Positions 24,780 through 31,460 of a DNA stretch of 36,852 nucleotides are shown in pieces. The first letter of the stretch is position 1. Each line of letters starts with the position of its first letter. Source of the DNA: an uncultured Campylobacter sp. (GTDB taxonomy: Bacteria; Actinomycetota; Actinomycetes; Mycobacteriales; Mycobacteriaceae); the NCBI GenBank assembly GCA_946221035.1, contig CAMIME010000022.1, positions 1 through 36,852 on the forward strand. Reading direction: 5' to 3'. A program made the position numbers and the translations under genes. The notes beneath the pieces are model-generated. The model was not told the DNA's origin and ran no database searches. It saw nothing but the letters and a program-made list of their open reading frames with translations.

Positions 24780-26198
24780 ATGTCCACCATGACTGCACAA
24801 CCCACAAAGCCCACTGACGTCACTCCTAAACCCCGCGGCCTGAGCCACAGGCACATTCACTTCATCGCTCTCGGTTCCGCGATCGGCACCGGTCTGTTCT
24901 ACGGTTCCGCAGGTGCAATCCAGGCCGCGGGTCCTTCCGTGTTGCTGGTGTACCTGCTCGGCGGCGCCGTGGTGTACTTCATGCTCCGCGCGCTCGGCGA
25001 GATGAGCGTGCGCAACCCGCTGCGCGGTTCGTTTGCCGTGTACTGCCGTCGCTACCTCGGCGGGCTCGGCGGTTACATCACCGGCTGGATGTTCGCGTTC
25101 GAGATGATGATCGTGTGTCTGGCCGACCTCACCGCAATCGGCATCTACATGAAGTTCTGGTTCCCAGATACAGCCGCGTGGGTGTGGATCGCCGCCACGC
25201 TGCTGATCATCGGCGCAGCCAACCTGGCCACCGTGCGCTGGTTCGGTGAGCTCGAGTTCGCGTTCACGTTGATCAAGGTCACCGCGGTGGTGGGCATGAT
25301 CGTCGGCGGCGCTGCCATCCTCGTGTTCAACCTGGGCGCCTCCCCCGAGACCACCGGCCTGTCCAACCTGTGGAACGATGGCGGCTTCATGCCCAACGGC
25401 ATCCAGGGCATGATCGCGTCCTTCATCCTCGTCCTGTTCGCCTTCGGCGGCACCGAGATCATCGGCGTCGCGGGTGCGGAAGCCGAGGATCCGGAGCGCT
25501 CCATTCCCAAGGCCGTCAACACCGTGCCCCTGCGCATCCTGCTGTTCTACGTGCTCGCCATCTCGATCATCCTCATGATCAACCCCTGGCGCACCATCAC
25601 CGGCGAAGAGTCCCCGTTTGTACAGATCTTCTCCACCCTCGGCGTGAACTGGGCAGCCGGCCTGCTGAACTTCGTGGTCATCACCGCCGCGCTCTCCGCC
25701 ATTAACGCCGACCTCTTCGGTACCGGCCGCGTCCTCGCCGGCCTGGCCAAGGAAGGCCTTGCCCCGCGCGCCATGGCGAAGACGTACCGCGACGTTCCCG
25801 TGATGACGGTCTTCTCCCTCCTCATCGTCCTCATCTTGGGCGTCTTCCTCAACGCGGCCTTCCCGAACGTGTTCTCCACCGTCGCGGCACTGGCCACCTT
25901 CGCCACCGTCTTCGTCTGGCTGATGATCCTGTTCGCCCAGGTTGCGATGCGCAAGGAGATGACCGATGAGGAACAGGCAAACCTGAAGTTCGCGGTCCCC
26001 TTCTGGCCCTACGGCCAGTACTTCGCCATCGCGTTCATCCTGTTCACCTTCGGCATCATGGCCTGGCTGCCGGACTTCCGCCTGGCCCTGGGCATCGGCG
26101 TTGCCTTCCTGGTGCTGGCCACCGCGATGTACTTCATCACGGGCCGCCCGCAGGCACTGGCAGCGACCGAGCTCGAAGAGAGCATGCAGCGCGCATAG
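24780..26198 (+). CDS. APC-family amino acid permease, probable histidine transporter (copy 1)
   Basis: A 472-residue permease with 12 hydrophobic helices from the amino acid/polyamine/organocation superfamily, in the bacterial AAT branch (ProY, AroP, GabP relatives). It begins with a polar tail, then LSHRHIHFIALGSAIGTGLF with the family GSAIGTGLF substrate-binding loop, and includes GEMSVRNPLRGSFAVYCRRY and FAFGGTEIIGVAGAEAEDPE. It should import an amino acid with protons. The specificity is not readable from the sequence, but the upstream leader with three His codons and a terminator argues for histidine. GAAAGAG lies eight bases before the ATG at 24780. The next gene is a close paralogue, with a strong hairpin between. 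Confidence 0.86.
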   Translation: MSTMTAQPTKPTDVTPKPRGLSHRHIHFIALGSAIGTGLFYGSAGAIQAAGPSVLLVYLLGGAVVYFMLRALGEMSVRNPLRGSFAVYCRRYLGGLGGYITGWMFAFEMMIVCLADLTAIGIYMKFWFPDTAAWVWIAATLLIIGAANLATVRWFGELEFAFTLIKVTAVVGMIVGGAAILVFNLGASPETTGLSNLWNDGGFMPNGIQGMIASFILVLFAFGGTEIIGVAGAEAEDPERSIPKAVNTVPLRILLFYVLAISIILMINPWRTITGEESPFVQIFSTLGVNWAAGLLNFVVITAALSAINADLFGTGRVLAGLAKEGLAPRAMAKTYRDVPVMTVFSLLIVLILGVFLNAAFPNVFSTVAALATFATVFVWLMILFAQVAMRKEMTDEEQANLKFAVPFWPYGQYFAIAFILFTFGIMAWLPDFRLALGIGVAFLVLATAMYFITGRPQALAATELEESMQRA

Positions 26199-26202
26199 CC
26201 TG

Positions 26203-26225
26203 CCGCTTATCGACGACCTCCGGCC
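26203..26225 (+). repeat. 23-bp intergenic repeat around CTTATCGACG, copy 2
   Basis: Matches 19975-19997 at 21 of 23 bases. It lies between the stop of the first permease and the hairpin at 26232-26253. Confidence 0.6.
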
Positions 26226-26231
26226 CCCAAT

Positions 26232-26260
26232 CGCCCCGGCCCACGCCGGGGCGTTATTCC
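26232..26260 (+). terminator. Strong hairpin between the two permease genes
   Basis: CGCCCCGGC (26232-26240), loop CCAC, GCCGGGGCG (26245-26253): nine perfect GC-rich pairs, then TTATTCC. The weak T-run suggests partial termination or an mRNA end-stabilising stem rather than a full stop, which would let copy 2 be made at a lower level. Confidence 0.6.
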
Positions 26261-26283
26261 TAGAAGTGAGAGGCAACCTCGTC

Positions 26284-27693
26284 ATGTCAACCACGACAGC
26301 CCCATCAGTGAATCCAACCTCTAAGACGGCAGCGCGCGGCCTGAACCACCGGCACATCCACTTCATTGCGCTCGGTTCCGCCGTCGGCACCGGCCTGTTC
26401 TACGGTTCCGCCGGCGCGATCCAGGCGGCGGGCCCGTCCGTCCTGCTGGTGTACCTCATCGGTGGCGCGGTGATGTACTTCATCCTCCGCGCGCTGGGCG
26501 AGATGAGCGTGCGCCACCCCGTCCGCGGCTCCTTTGCCGTGTACTGCCGCGAGTACCTGGGCGGTTTCGGCGGATTCATCACCGGCTGGGCATTCGCGTT
26601 CGAGATGATGATCGTCTGCCTCGCCGATCTGACCGCGATCACCATCTACATGAAGTTCTGGTTCCCCGGCACGCCGGCGTGGGTGTGGATCACCACCACC
26701 CTGCTCATCATCGGCGCGGCCAACCTGGCCAATGTGCGCCTGTTCGGCGAGCTCGAGTTCGGGCTCACCCTGATCAAGGTCGGTGCCGTGGTCGCGATGA
26801 TCGTGGGCGGCGCCGCCATCCTCGCCTTCAACCTGGGCCCGAACCCGGAGCAGATGGGTGTGGCCAACCTGTGGGCAGACGGCGGTTTCTTCCCCAACGG
26901 CGTCAGCGGCATGGCGGCGTCCTTCATCCTCGTGCTCTTCGCCTTCGGAGGCACCGAGATCATCGGTGTGGCCGGTGCAGAAGCCGAGGACCCGGACCGA
27001 TCCATCCCAAAGGCCGTGAACACGGTCCCGGCGCGCATCCTCATCTTTTATGTGCTGAGCATCCTGATCATCCTGCTGATCAACCCGTGGCGCTCGATCA
27101 CCGGCGAGGACTCCCCCTTTGTCCAGATCTTCGACACCCTGGGCGTCACCTGGGCCGCCGGCCTGCTCAACGTGGTGGTGCTCTCGGCGTCGCTGTCCGC
27201 CATCAACGCGGATCTGTTCTCCACCGGCCGCGTGCTCGCGGGCCTGTCCAAGGAGGGCCTGGCGCCGAAGTCGATGGGACGGACCTACCGGGACGTGCCG
27301 GTGATGACCGTGGTCATGCTGCTTCTCGCGCTCGTCGTCGGCGTGTACCTGAACACCAAGTTCCCGGACATCTTCGAGACCATCGCCGCACTGGCCACCT
27401 TCGCCACCATCTTCGTGTGGCTGATGATCCTGTTCGCGCACATGGCCTCGCGCCGGCAGATGACGCGCGAGGAGCAACGGGCGCTCAAGTTCCCGGTGCC
27501 GCTGTGGCCCGTCGGCCAGTGGTTCTCGATCTTCTTCATCCTCTTCGCCTTCGGCACGATGGTGTGGTTGCCGGAGTACCACATCGCGCTCGGTGTCGGC
27601 GTCGGGTTCCTGGTGCTGATGAGCCTCCTCTACTTCGTCACCGGCCGCCCCCAGGCAGTGGCGAACACCGAAGTGGAGTACGCCGCAAAGTAG
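26284..27693 (+). CDS. APC-family amino acid permease (copy 2)
   Basis: A 469-residue, 12-helix permease very similar along its length to the preceding one (for example LNHRHIHFIALGSAVGTGLF, ALGEMSVRHPVRGSFAVYC, FAFGGTEIIGVAGAEAEDPD). The variable parts are the N-terminal tail, the segment near NLGPNPEQMGVANLWADGG and the last helices. The pair looks like a tandem duplication with later divergence. The ATG at 26284 has GAGAGG about 11 bases upstream. Specificity may match or differ from copy 1; if co-transcribed it shares the His attenuator. Confidence 0.86.
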   Translation: MSTTTAPSVNPTSKTAARGLNHRHIHFIALGSAVGTGLFYGSAGAIQAAGPSVLLVYLIGGAVMYFILRALGEMSVRHPVRGSFAVYCREYLGGFGGFITGWAFAFEMMIVCLADLTAITIYMKFWFPGTPAWVWITTTLLIIGAANLANVRLFGELEFGLTLIKVGAVVAMIVGGAAILAFNLGPNPEQMGVANLWADGGFFPNGVSGMAASFILVLFAFGGTEIIGVAGAEAEDPDRSIPKAVNTVPARILIFYVLSILIILLINPWRSITGEDSPFVQIFDTLGVTWAAGLLNVVVLSASLSAINADLFSTGRVLAGLSKEGLAPKSMGRTYRDVPVMTVVMLLLALVVGVYLNTKFPDIFETIAALATFATIFVWLMILFAHMASRRQMTREEQRALKFPVPLWPVGQWFSIFFILFAFGTMVWLPEYHIALGVGVGFLVLMSLLYFVTGRPQAVANTEVEYAAK

Positions 27694-27700
27694 CGGGCAT

Positions 27701-27706
27701 TACCCT
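27701..27706 (+). promoter_or_regulatory. -10 box (TACCCT) of the nucleotidyltransferase cassette
   Basis: TACCCT lies six bases before the ATG at 27713, the spacing of a leaderless actinobacterial transcript. It begins eight bases after the permease stop. Confidence 0.45.
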
Positions 27707-27712
27707 GTCCCT

Positions 27713-28381
27713 ATGGGCGACATGCAGAAGCTGTACCAATCCGCCGCCAAACTCCAGCAAGTTGCCCCCGATGCCGTGATGGTCGGGGGCAGCGCTGCTG
27801 TTTTTTACTCCTCGCACCGCATTTCGTTCGATCACGATCACGTGATCGAAAACCTCCAGGGGAGGTACGACGCAGTGCTAGAGGCAGTTACGGGTCTTGA
27901 CGGATGGTCCACCAACCCTCGAGCTTCGAAACCGCCGATGACCATCATGGGATCCCTTGACGGCTACCAAGCAGGTTTAAGAAATCTTCGACGGAAAACA
28001 CCACTAGAGGTGCAAGAACTGCTGCTTCCTAACGGCGATACATTGCGCATTCCAACAATTGAGGAAGTTCTGCGCACCAAGGCCTTTCTCATTGTGCAGC
28101 GCAACCAGGTTCGCGATTTTCTCGACGTGGCCGCTGTGAGCACTCAAATGGGGATCTCATCTGCGTGTCATACACTGCTGCAAATCGATAGCTTCTACAC
28201 CGAATTCACCGGTACCGACGGTTCCGTACTCTCGGAGCTGGTGTGCATGCTCGCTGAACCCGACCCGGCGGATAGTAGAAACAAGGATGCCCTCTCCCAA
28301 TACAAGGGTGCGGTCGCAGGCTGGGATTCATGGGATCGAGTGGAGGCGACATGTAAGGAGTTGGCTGCATGTCTCACGTAA
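27713..28381 (+). CDS. Nucleotidyltransferase, AbiEii/MenT-like (putative toxin)
   Basis: A 222-residue soluble protein. Near its N terminus MVGGSAAVFYSSHRISFDHD shows the nucleotidyltransferase hallmark: GGS (25-27) followed by D40-H-D42 as metal-binding acids. A charged region (KTPLEVQELLLPNGDTLRI ... EEVLRTKAFLIVQRNQVRDFLD) follows, as in AbiEii/AbiGii and MenT toxins, which transfer nucleotides to tRNA or other targets and arrest growth or phage infection. The gene is visibly richer in A and T and in codons such as AAA, ATT and GAA than its neighbours, suggesting recent acquisition. The downstream gene overlaps by 13 bases and is a candidate antitoxin or effector partner. Function is inferred from family only. 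Confidence 0.72.
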   Translation: MGDMQKLYQSAAKLQQVAPDAVMVGGSAAVFYSSHRISFDHDHVIENLQGRYDAVLEAVTGLDGWSTNPRASKPPMTIMGSLDGYQAGLRNLRRKTPLEVQELLLPNGDTLRIPTIEEVLRTKAFLIVQRNQVRDFLDVAAVSTQMGISSACHTLLQIDSFYTEFTGTDGSVLSELVCMLAEPDPADSRNKDALSQYKGAVAGWDSWDRVEATCKELAACLT

Positions 28382-28683
28382 TTAGCCCCCTTATGTTTCG
28401 CAACGTCTCGGCCAGCCCAAATGACCCAATTTCAACGTGGCCGTACGAGGTATACGCGGCCACCTTGCAGTACGGCAACATCTTCGATTGGCGGGTTTTT
28501 GCAAACGAGATTCGACGCGACCCCTGGGGCGATGTCGCTGACCTCATGGACTCGGTTGTCCACGAGCTGCCGAACCTGGATGCCTCCCAGCTTTTCTTCC
28601 TCATCCTCGGGCAGGCGCGGGGCGACGAGGACATTTTTACCAAGTCCCTCCCAGGCCGCCAGAAGGGGTACGAAGCCTGGTAG
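28369..28683 (+). CDS. Small partner of the nucleotidyltransferase (putative antitoxin)
   Basis: A 104-residue soluble protein that I do not recognise. Its start ATG at 28369 overlaps the nucleotidyltransferase gene by 13 bases, with AAGGAG eight bases upstream, so the pair is translated together. Its sequence (WPYEVYAATLQYGNIFDWRV, DPWGDVADLMDSVVHELPNL) is acidic and Trp/Tyr-containing, with no AbiEi-like winged helix visible. In known AbiE and MenAT pairs the antitoxin usually comes first, so both the order and the partner are unusual. The stop TAG touches the convergent hisD stop directly. Antitoxin role is a hypothesis. Confidence 0.6.
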   Translation: MSHVISPLMFRNVSASPNDPISTWPYEVYAATLQYGNIFDWRVFANEIRRDPWGDVADLMDSVVHELPNLDASQLFFLILGQARGDEDIFTKSLPGRQKGYEAW

Positions 28684-29985
28684 CTACTCCCCCAGCCGCA
28701 CCTTGATCGCCTCCCCGTGGGCGGGCAGCTGCTCCGCGTCAGCCAGCCGCACCACGGCGGGGGCGATGTCGTTAAGTGCCTCCTCCGAGTACTCCACCAC
28801 GTTCACCGGACGCAGGAACGTGTGCGTGGACAGCCCCGCCGCGAACCGCGCGGTCCCGGACGTGGGAAGCACGTGGTTGGAGCCTGCGGCGTAATCGCCC
28901 AGCGGCACGGGCGTGTGCTTGCCGACGAACACCGCGCCCGCGTTCACCACCGCCCCCGCCACGGCCCGGGCGTCACGGGTGTGGATTTCGAGGTGCTCCG
29001 GGGCGTAGGCGTTGGAGATGCGGGTGGCGGACCGGAGGTCGTCGACAAGCACTATGCCCGATTGCGGTCCGGTGAGCGCGGCGGCGACGCGCTCGGAGTT
29101 CAGCGTGACGCGGTAGCGTGCCTCGATCTCGCGGTCGACGGCCGCGGCGAGGTCGGCGGAGTCCGTGATGAGTACGCTGGCGGCCTGCTCGTCGTGCTCG
29201 GCCTGGCTGATCAGGTCGTAGGCGAGGTAGACGGGATCAGCTGAGTCGTCAGCGATGATGGCGATCTCACTGGGGCCGGCCTCTGCGTCGATGCCCACTA
29301 CCCCGTTGACCAGGCGCTTCGCCGCGGCCACGAAGACGTTGCCGGGGCCGGTGACCATGTCGACGGGCTCGAGGCCCTCGCCTCCGTGCGCCATGAGCGC
29401 GACCGCCTGCGCGCCGCCGACCGCCCACACTTCCTCGATGCCCAGGAGCGCGCATGCCGCGAGAATCGTCGGGTGGGGCCAACCGCCGTGCTCGGCCTGC
29501 GGCGGGGAGCACACCACCATGGACTCCACGCCGGCTTCCTGCGCGGGGATCACGTTCATGAGCACGCTCGACGGGTACACCGCCTTGCCACCGGGCACGT
29601 AGAGGCCCACGCGGCGCACAGGAATGAAGCGCTCTGTCACGGTGGCGCCCGGCGCGACCTGCGTCGTCGAGTCTTCCGGACGCTGCGCCGTGTGCACGGT
29701 GCGGATCCGCTGCGCCGCCTGCTCGAGGGCACCGCGCACGTCCGGGTTGAGCTCCGCCAGCGCGCTGTCAATCACCTGCGCCGGGACCAGGACGCTCTGC
29801 GGACGCACGCCGTCGAACCGCTCGCCGTACTCCAGCGCGGCCTCCGCGCCGCGTTCGCGCACCGCATCCACGATCGGCGCCACAGTGGGCAGCACCGCGT
29901 TGACGTCGACGCCCGCGCGCGGCAGCACCCTTCGCAGCTCGCTTATCGACGGCTCACGTCCCCGCAGATCCACCACATTCAGCAT
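28684..29985 (-). CDS. hisD: Histidinol dehydrogenase
   Basis: A 433-residue enzyme for the last two steps of histidine synthesis (histidinol to histidine, NAD-dependent, zinc-containing). Recognisable blocks: VPGGKAVYPSSVLMNVIPA, AVGGAQAVALMAHG, VTGPGNVFVAAAKR, DAEAGPSEIAIIAD, LISQAEHDEQAASVLIT, YAPEHLEIHT and SGTARFAAGLSTHTFLRP. Length is normal. GGGAG precedes the ATG at 29985 by four bases. In many actinobacteria hisD leads a hisDCB operon; here nothing follows it on this strand, because the nucleotidyltransferase cassette ends exactly at its stop. It is divergent from ldh. Confidence 0.95.
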   Translation of the reverse strand: MLNVVDLRGREPSISELRRVLPRAGVDVNAVLPTVAPIVDAVRERGAEAALEYGERFDGVRPQSVLVPAQVIDSALAELNPDVRGALEQAAQRIRTVHTAQRPEDSTTQVAPGATVTERFIPVRRVGLYVPGGKAVYPSSVLMNVIPAQEAGVESMVVCSPPQAEHGGWPHPTILAACALLGIEEVWAVGGAQAVALMAHGGEGLEPVDMVTGPGNVFVAAAKRLVNGVVGIDAEAGPSEIAIIADDSADPVYLAYDLISQAEHDEQAASVLITDSADLAAAVDREIEARYRVTLNSERVAAALTGPQSGIVLVDDLRSATRISNAYAPEHLEIHTRDARAVAGAVVNAGAVFVGKHTPVPLGDYAAGSNHVLPTSGTARFAAGLSTHTFLRPVNVVEYSEEALNDIAPAVVRLADAEQLPAHGEAIKVRLGE

Positions 29986-30081
29986 GACGCTCCCACTTTC
30001 ACTGTGCCAGTTGTCGAGCAGTTGAGGTCGATCAATGGTATCCCCAAGCAGACACGACGTGGGTATGGAATGTTTAACTCC

Positions 30082-31044
30082 ATGACCGTGACACAAGGCA
30101 ACAAAGTGGTGCTGATCGGCGCCGGATACGTTGGATTGGCTTACGCCTACGCCATCTTGAACCAGGGGCTGGTGGATCACCTGGCCATCATCGACTTAGA
30201 CGAGGAAAAAGTTTGGGCCCAGGTCGAGGACCTCAGCCACGCAATCCCATTCTCCGGCCACCACCTGGATGTTGTGGTGGGCACCTACGAGGATTGCCGA
30301 GACGCAGCACTGGTGGTCAACTGCGCCGGCGTGGCGCAGCGCGAGGGCGAGAGCCGCATGGACCTGGTCGCGCGCAACGTGAAGATCTTCGAGAGCATCA
30401 ACCGCGAAGTCATGTCCCACGGCTTCAACGGCGTGTACGTGGTGGCCACGAACCCGGTGGACGTACTCAGCTACGTCACCTGGAAGCAGACGGGGCTGCC
30501 CTCGAACCAGGTGATCGGCTCAGGCACGGTGCTCGATACCGCCCGTTGGCGCCACAACCTGGGGCAATTCTTCGATATTGCCCCGTCCGCGGTCCACACC
30601 TACATCATCGGCGAGCACGGCGACAGCGAGTTGCCGGTGCTCTCCTCCGGCTCCGTCGGCGGCGTGCCGCTGCGTGCGTTGCTTGAGACCGAGTCGGAGA
30701 CAAACCCCGAGATCTACGATCAGATCGACGACATGTTTGTGCGCACCCGCGACGCCGCCTACGAGATCATCAAACGCAAGGGCAACACGTCGTTCGGCGT
30801 GGGCAACGCGCTCGCCCGCATCACCCGGGCAATCCTGCGCAACGAGGACGTGGTCCTGCCCGTCTCCGCCCTCCTCCAGGGCGAGTACGCCCACAAGGAC
30901 ATCTACATTGGCACCCCGACGGTGCTCAACCGCGAGGGCGTGCGCAACGTGGTGGAGCTGCGCCTGGACAAGGACGAGTACGCCAAGTTCGACGCCTCTG
31001 CCGAGACCCTGCACACCGTGATCGGGCAATTGGAGTTGGGGTAG
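30082..31044 (+). CDS. ldh: L-lactate dehydrogenase
   Basis: A 320-residue NAD-dependent L-lactate dehydrogenase converting pyruvate and lactate in the cytoplasm. Visible: the dinucleotide loop GAGYVG (13-18) with D38/D40 after strand 2 (IIDLD), the mobile-loop region AQREGESR, catalytic LDTAR (R155) and GEHGDSE (H179), and the C-terminal GEYAHKDIYIGTP. I chose the ATG at 30082 because the resulting MTVTQGNKVVLIGAG aligns best with corynebacterial homologues; an ATG at 30070 would add four residues. Gly-Val-Ala-Gln-Arg-Glu in place of the usual QRPGE shows a small change in the substrate loop. Confidence 0.92.
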   Translation: MTVTQGNKVVLIGAGYVGLAYAYAILNQGLVDHLAIIDLDEEKVWAQVEDLSHAIPFSGHHLDVVVGTYEDCRDAALVVNCAGVAQREGESRMDLVARNVKIFESINREVMSHGFNGVYVVATNPVDVLSYVTWKQTGLPSNQVIGSGTVLDTARWRHNLGQFFDIAPSAVHTYIIGEHGDSELPVLSSGSVGGVPLRALLETESETNPEIYDQIDDMFVRTRDAAYEIIKRKGNTSFGVGNALARITRAILRNEDVVLPVSALLQGEYAHKDIYIGTPTVLNREGVRNVVELRLDKDEYAKFDASAETLHTVIGQLELG

Positions 31045-31049
31045 GCGGA

Positions 31050-31055
31050 TACGAT
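31050..31055 (+). promoter_or_regulatory. -10 box (TACGAT) of the Nudix-helicase unit
   Basis: TACGAT ends seven bases before the ATG at 31063, which fits a leaderless transcript beginning at the Nudix start codon. Confidence 0.5.
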
Positions 31056-31062
31056 TAGCCGC

Positions 31063-31458
31063 ATGCCCAAGCAGATCGACGTCGTAGGAGCCGTGTTTCT
31101 CCGCGACGGCACCGTCTTCGCCGCCCGGCGCGGCCCCGGCAAAGCGATGGCCGGGATGTGGGAGTTTCCCGGCGGGAAGATCGAGCCGGGCGAAACCCCG
31201 CCTGAGGCGCTCGAGCGGGAACTGCGCGAGGAACTGCGTATCGACGCCCACGTGCGTGACCACCTCACCACCACCAGTTACCAATACGACTTTGGAGTCG
31301 TGAATTTGGCAACGTACATCTGCGAAATCGAGGGCGGGGAGCCTGAACTCACCGAGCACAGCGAAGCGCGATGGGTTCCGGTTGAGCAGCTGGCTGAGCT
31401 GGATTGGGCGCCGGCGGACATCCCCGCGGTCGGACTGCTACAGGAAAGGTTCGCGTAG
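31063..31458 (+). CDS. Nudix hydrolase (MutT-like)
   Basis: A 131-residue nucleoside triphosphate pyrophosphatase. The Nudix box begins at G38 (GKIEPGETPPEALERELREE), with E44, R52, E53, E56 and E57 as metal-binding positions; Arg replaces the usual Gly just before the last hydrophobic residue. The N terminus (DVVGAVFLRDGTVFAARRG) and GMWEFPGGK are typical of MutT/pyrophosphohydrolases that clear oxidised or non-canonical dNTPs. The helicase gene begins two bases after its stop, so the two are one operon. This association suggests a role in nucleic acid quality control or defence beyond simple house-cleaning. Confidence 0.88.
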   Translation: MPKQIDVVGAVFLRDGTVFAARRGPGKAMAGMWEFPGGKIEPGETPPEALERELREELRIDAHVRDHLTTTSYQYDFGVVNLATYICEIEGGEPELTEHSEARWVPVEQLAELDWAPADIPAVGLLQERFA

Positions 31459-31460
31459 TC

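Noticed and set aside
24777..27582. Long minus-strand frames (537 and 425 codons) opposite the two permease genes
   Set aside because: They mirror GC-rich codon positions of the permeases, have His/Asp/Glu-rich unnatural composition, and lack ribosome sites.
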